A DNA stretch of 54,053 bases, from NCBI GenBank assembly GCA_910575035.1, contig CAJTDL010000028.1:1-54053 (forward strand), read 5' to 3'. A program made the translations under genes and the position numbers. The notes under the pieces are model-generated. The model made no database searches, was not told the DNA's origin, and saw only the letters and a list, made by a program, of their open reading frames with translations. This DNA comes from Lachnospiraceae bacterium (GTDB taxonomy: Bacteria > Bacillota > Clostridia > Lachnospirales > Lachnospiraceae). This document shows positions 53,026-54,053 of this stretch, in pieces (position 1 is the stretch's first letter; each line of letters starts with the position of its first letter).

Positions 53026-54053
53026 ATGAGTGAGGAAACACAGAAAAACGGAGAAGTACATACAGATGAGGAAGTGCTTGCGGAAGACGGTTTCCCCGTA
53101 GAGGAAGAAGAAAATACAGGGCAAGGCGGATCAGAACCGGAAGAAACAGGCAAGAACAAGAGGAAGCGTAAAAAGAAAGAGAAGAAGAAAAAGCGTGTTT
53201 CATTTTCAACTATCTTATTGGTATTGATCTTGATGGCTGGTATCGGTATTTTTTCCTATCCTGCCATCAGCGACTGGTGGAACTCCATGCATGCCACAAA
53301 GGCAATTGCAGGGTACGTAGATGCGGTAGAAGATTTGTCCAAGGAAGAACGGGCTAAAATGTTAGAAGAAGCAGTTGCATATAATGAAACGCTTCCGAAT
53401 GGTGCGAACTTCAACTTGGAAGGGGAACGGTATGCAGAATATGAAAAGATTCTAGACATTACCGGAACTGGGATAATGGGATATATCCAAATTGCCTCTA
53501 TTGGGGTGAACCTTCCAGTTTATCATGGGACGGAGGAAAGTGTCTTACAGATTGCAGTCGGCCATGTTGCAGGTTCTTCCATGCCAGTCGGCGGGGAACG
53601 GACACATGCAGTACTTTCCGGTCATAGGGGTCTTCCGAGTGCAAAGCTGTTTTCGGATTTGGATAAATTAAGCGAAGGCGATACCTTCACCGTAACCGTA
53701 TTAGACCAGACCAATACCTACCAGATTGACCAAATCCGTATTGTATTACCAGAAGAAACCGACGAACTGGCTATTGTAGAGAATGAAGATTATACAACGC
53801 TTGTCACTTGTACCCCATATGGTATCAATACTCACCGTATGTTAGTACGGGCGCACCGTATTGAGGGCTTGGATGCAGTGGCTACGCCGAACGAGGCAAT
53901 CCGGATTCCGACATATATCGTTGTCCCGGCTGTAGGCATCCCCATCTTGTTTGTAGTGTTGGCGATTATGCTGATTTATTATCGCAGGAAAGGGCCTACT
54001 AGGACTACGCAGGAGTTGTTGAGCCAGATCAAAAGCGGCAGTTCCAATACTGA
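53026..54053 (+). CDS. Class C sortase, 3' end beyond the window
   Basis: 342 codons are visible and the frame is still open at the window edge. After an acidic N-terminus and a Lys-rich stretch comes a transmembrane helix (~68-86). The sortase barrel follows, with catalytic His in AVLSGHRGLPSAKLF, Cys in TLVTCTPYGINTHRM and Arg in LVRAHRIEG. A second C-terminal transmembrane helix (PAVGIPILFVVLAIM) marks class C, the pilus-polymerising type. A DPW/DPF-like lid is replaced around KILDITGTGIMGYI, so lid control may differ. A GTGGGG-type ribosome site precedes ATG 53026. It is the assembly enzyme for the two LPxTG proteins upstream. Confidence 0.93.
   Translation, partial: MSEETQKNGEVHTDEEVLAEDGFPVEEEENTGQGGSEPEETGKNKRKRKKKEKKKKRVSFSTILLVLILMAGIGIFSYPAISDWWNSMHATKAIAGYVDAVEDLSKEERAKMLEEAVAYNETLPNGANFNLEGERYAEYEKILDITGTGIMGYIQIASIGVNLPVYHGTEESVLQIAVGHVAGSSMPVGGERTHAVLSGHRGLPSAKLFSDLDKLSEGDTFTVTVLDQTNTYQIDQIRIVLPEETDELAIVENEDYTTLVTCTPYGINTHRMLVRAHRIEGLDAVATPNEAIRIPTYIVVPAVGIPILFVVLAIMLIYYRRKGPTRTTQELLSQIKSGSSNT

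Overview
The window looks like chromosomal DNA of an endospore-forming, anaerobic Clostridia species, most likely a gut Lachnospiraceae. The signs are spoIID next to a spoIIQ-like gene, NAD(P)-type glutamate dehydrogenase, an L-box lysine riboswitch in front of an NhaC-family transporter, AGGAGG-type ribosome binding sites with several TTG/GTG starts, and a SpaA-type sortase pilus locus. I saw no rRNA, tRNA or CRISPR array. All functional calls come from reading motifs by eye; no database search was run.

Left end (1-2.0 kb): a graveyard of defence and mobile-element fragments. It holds the C-terminal 121 residues of an EcoRI-family restriction endonuclease, an endonuclease/exonuclease/phosphatase-fold protein lacking its N-terminus, and a frameshifted hypothetical gene. 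These end exactly where the last ~18 codons of EF-Tu (tuf) and a rho-independent terminator begin, which suggests the right boundary of an element integrated at the 3' end of tuf.

2.1-8.2 kb: a LysR regulator divergent from a small operon (MerR-tail-like peptide, cupin, carboxymuconolactone decarboxylase-like protein, MATE efflux pump), then pyrrolidone-carboxylate peptidase. A start-overlapping gamma-glutamylcyclotransferase-like gene is cut after 15 codons by an IS200-type element whose transposase has lost its ATG. A MnmM-like methyltransferase follows on the minus strand.

8.5-19.8 kb: an OmpR-type two-component system, two exported PepSY proteins (one with a 57-bp tandem repeat) and a ~2300-residue secreted subtilase with Big_2 Ig-like domains and a BspA-type leucine-rich tail.

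20-36 kb: housekeeping and sporulation genes. In order: DHH phosphoesterase, hybrid histidine kinase, DEAD-box helicase with DbpA-type tail, hemolysin III-family protein, GIY-YIG protein, spoIIQ-like/spoIID, a radical-SAM plus DUF4130-type DNA-metabolism pair with two LexA-like boxes, a secreted HEETH protein and an NSS-family sodium symporter. The long gaps carry a dispersed repeat and gene remnants.

36-44 kb: a decayed Rpn-type nuclease/transposase gene, an orphan LytTR response regulator, a trigger-factor/FKBP-like lipoprotein, an HD hydrolase, the lysine riboswitch with its terminator and the NhaC-family (probably lysine) transporter, and gdhA.

44.3 kb to the end: the pilus locus. Two paralogous coiled-coil proteins precede a signal peptidase I, a large His/Cys-repeat and fibro-slime adhesin ending in an LPETG motif, a backbone pilin ending in LPSTG, and a class C sortase cut by the window end. 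Base composition switches sharply inside genes here, from GC-rich to very AT-rich, so the locus appears mosaic.
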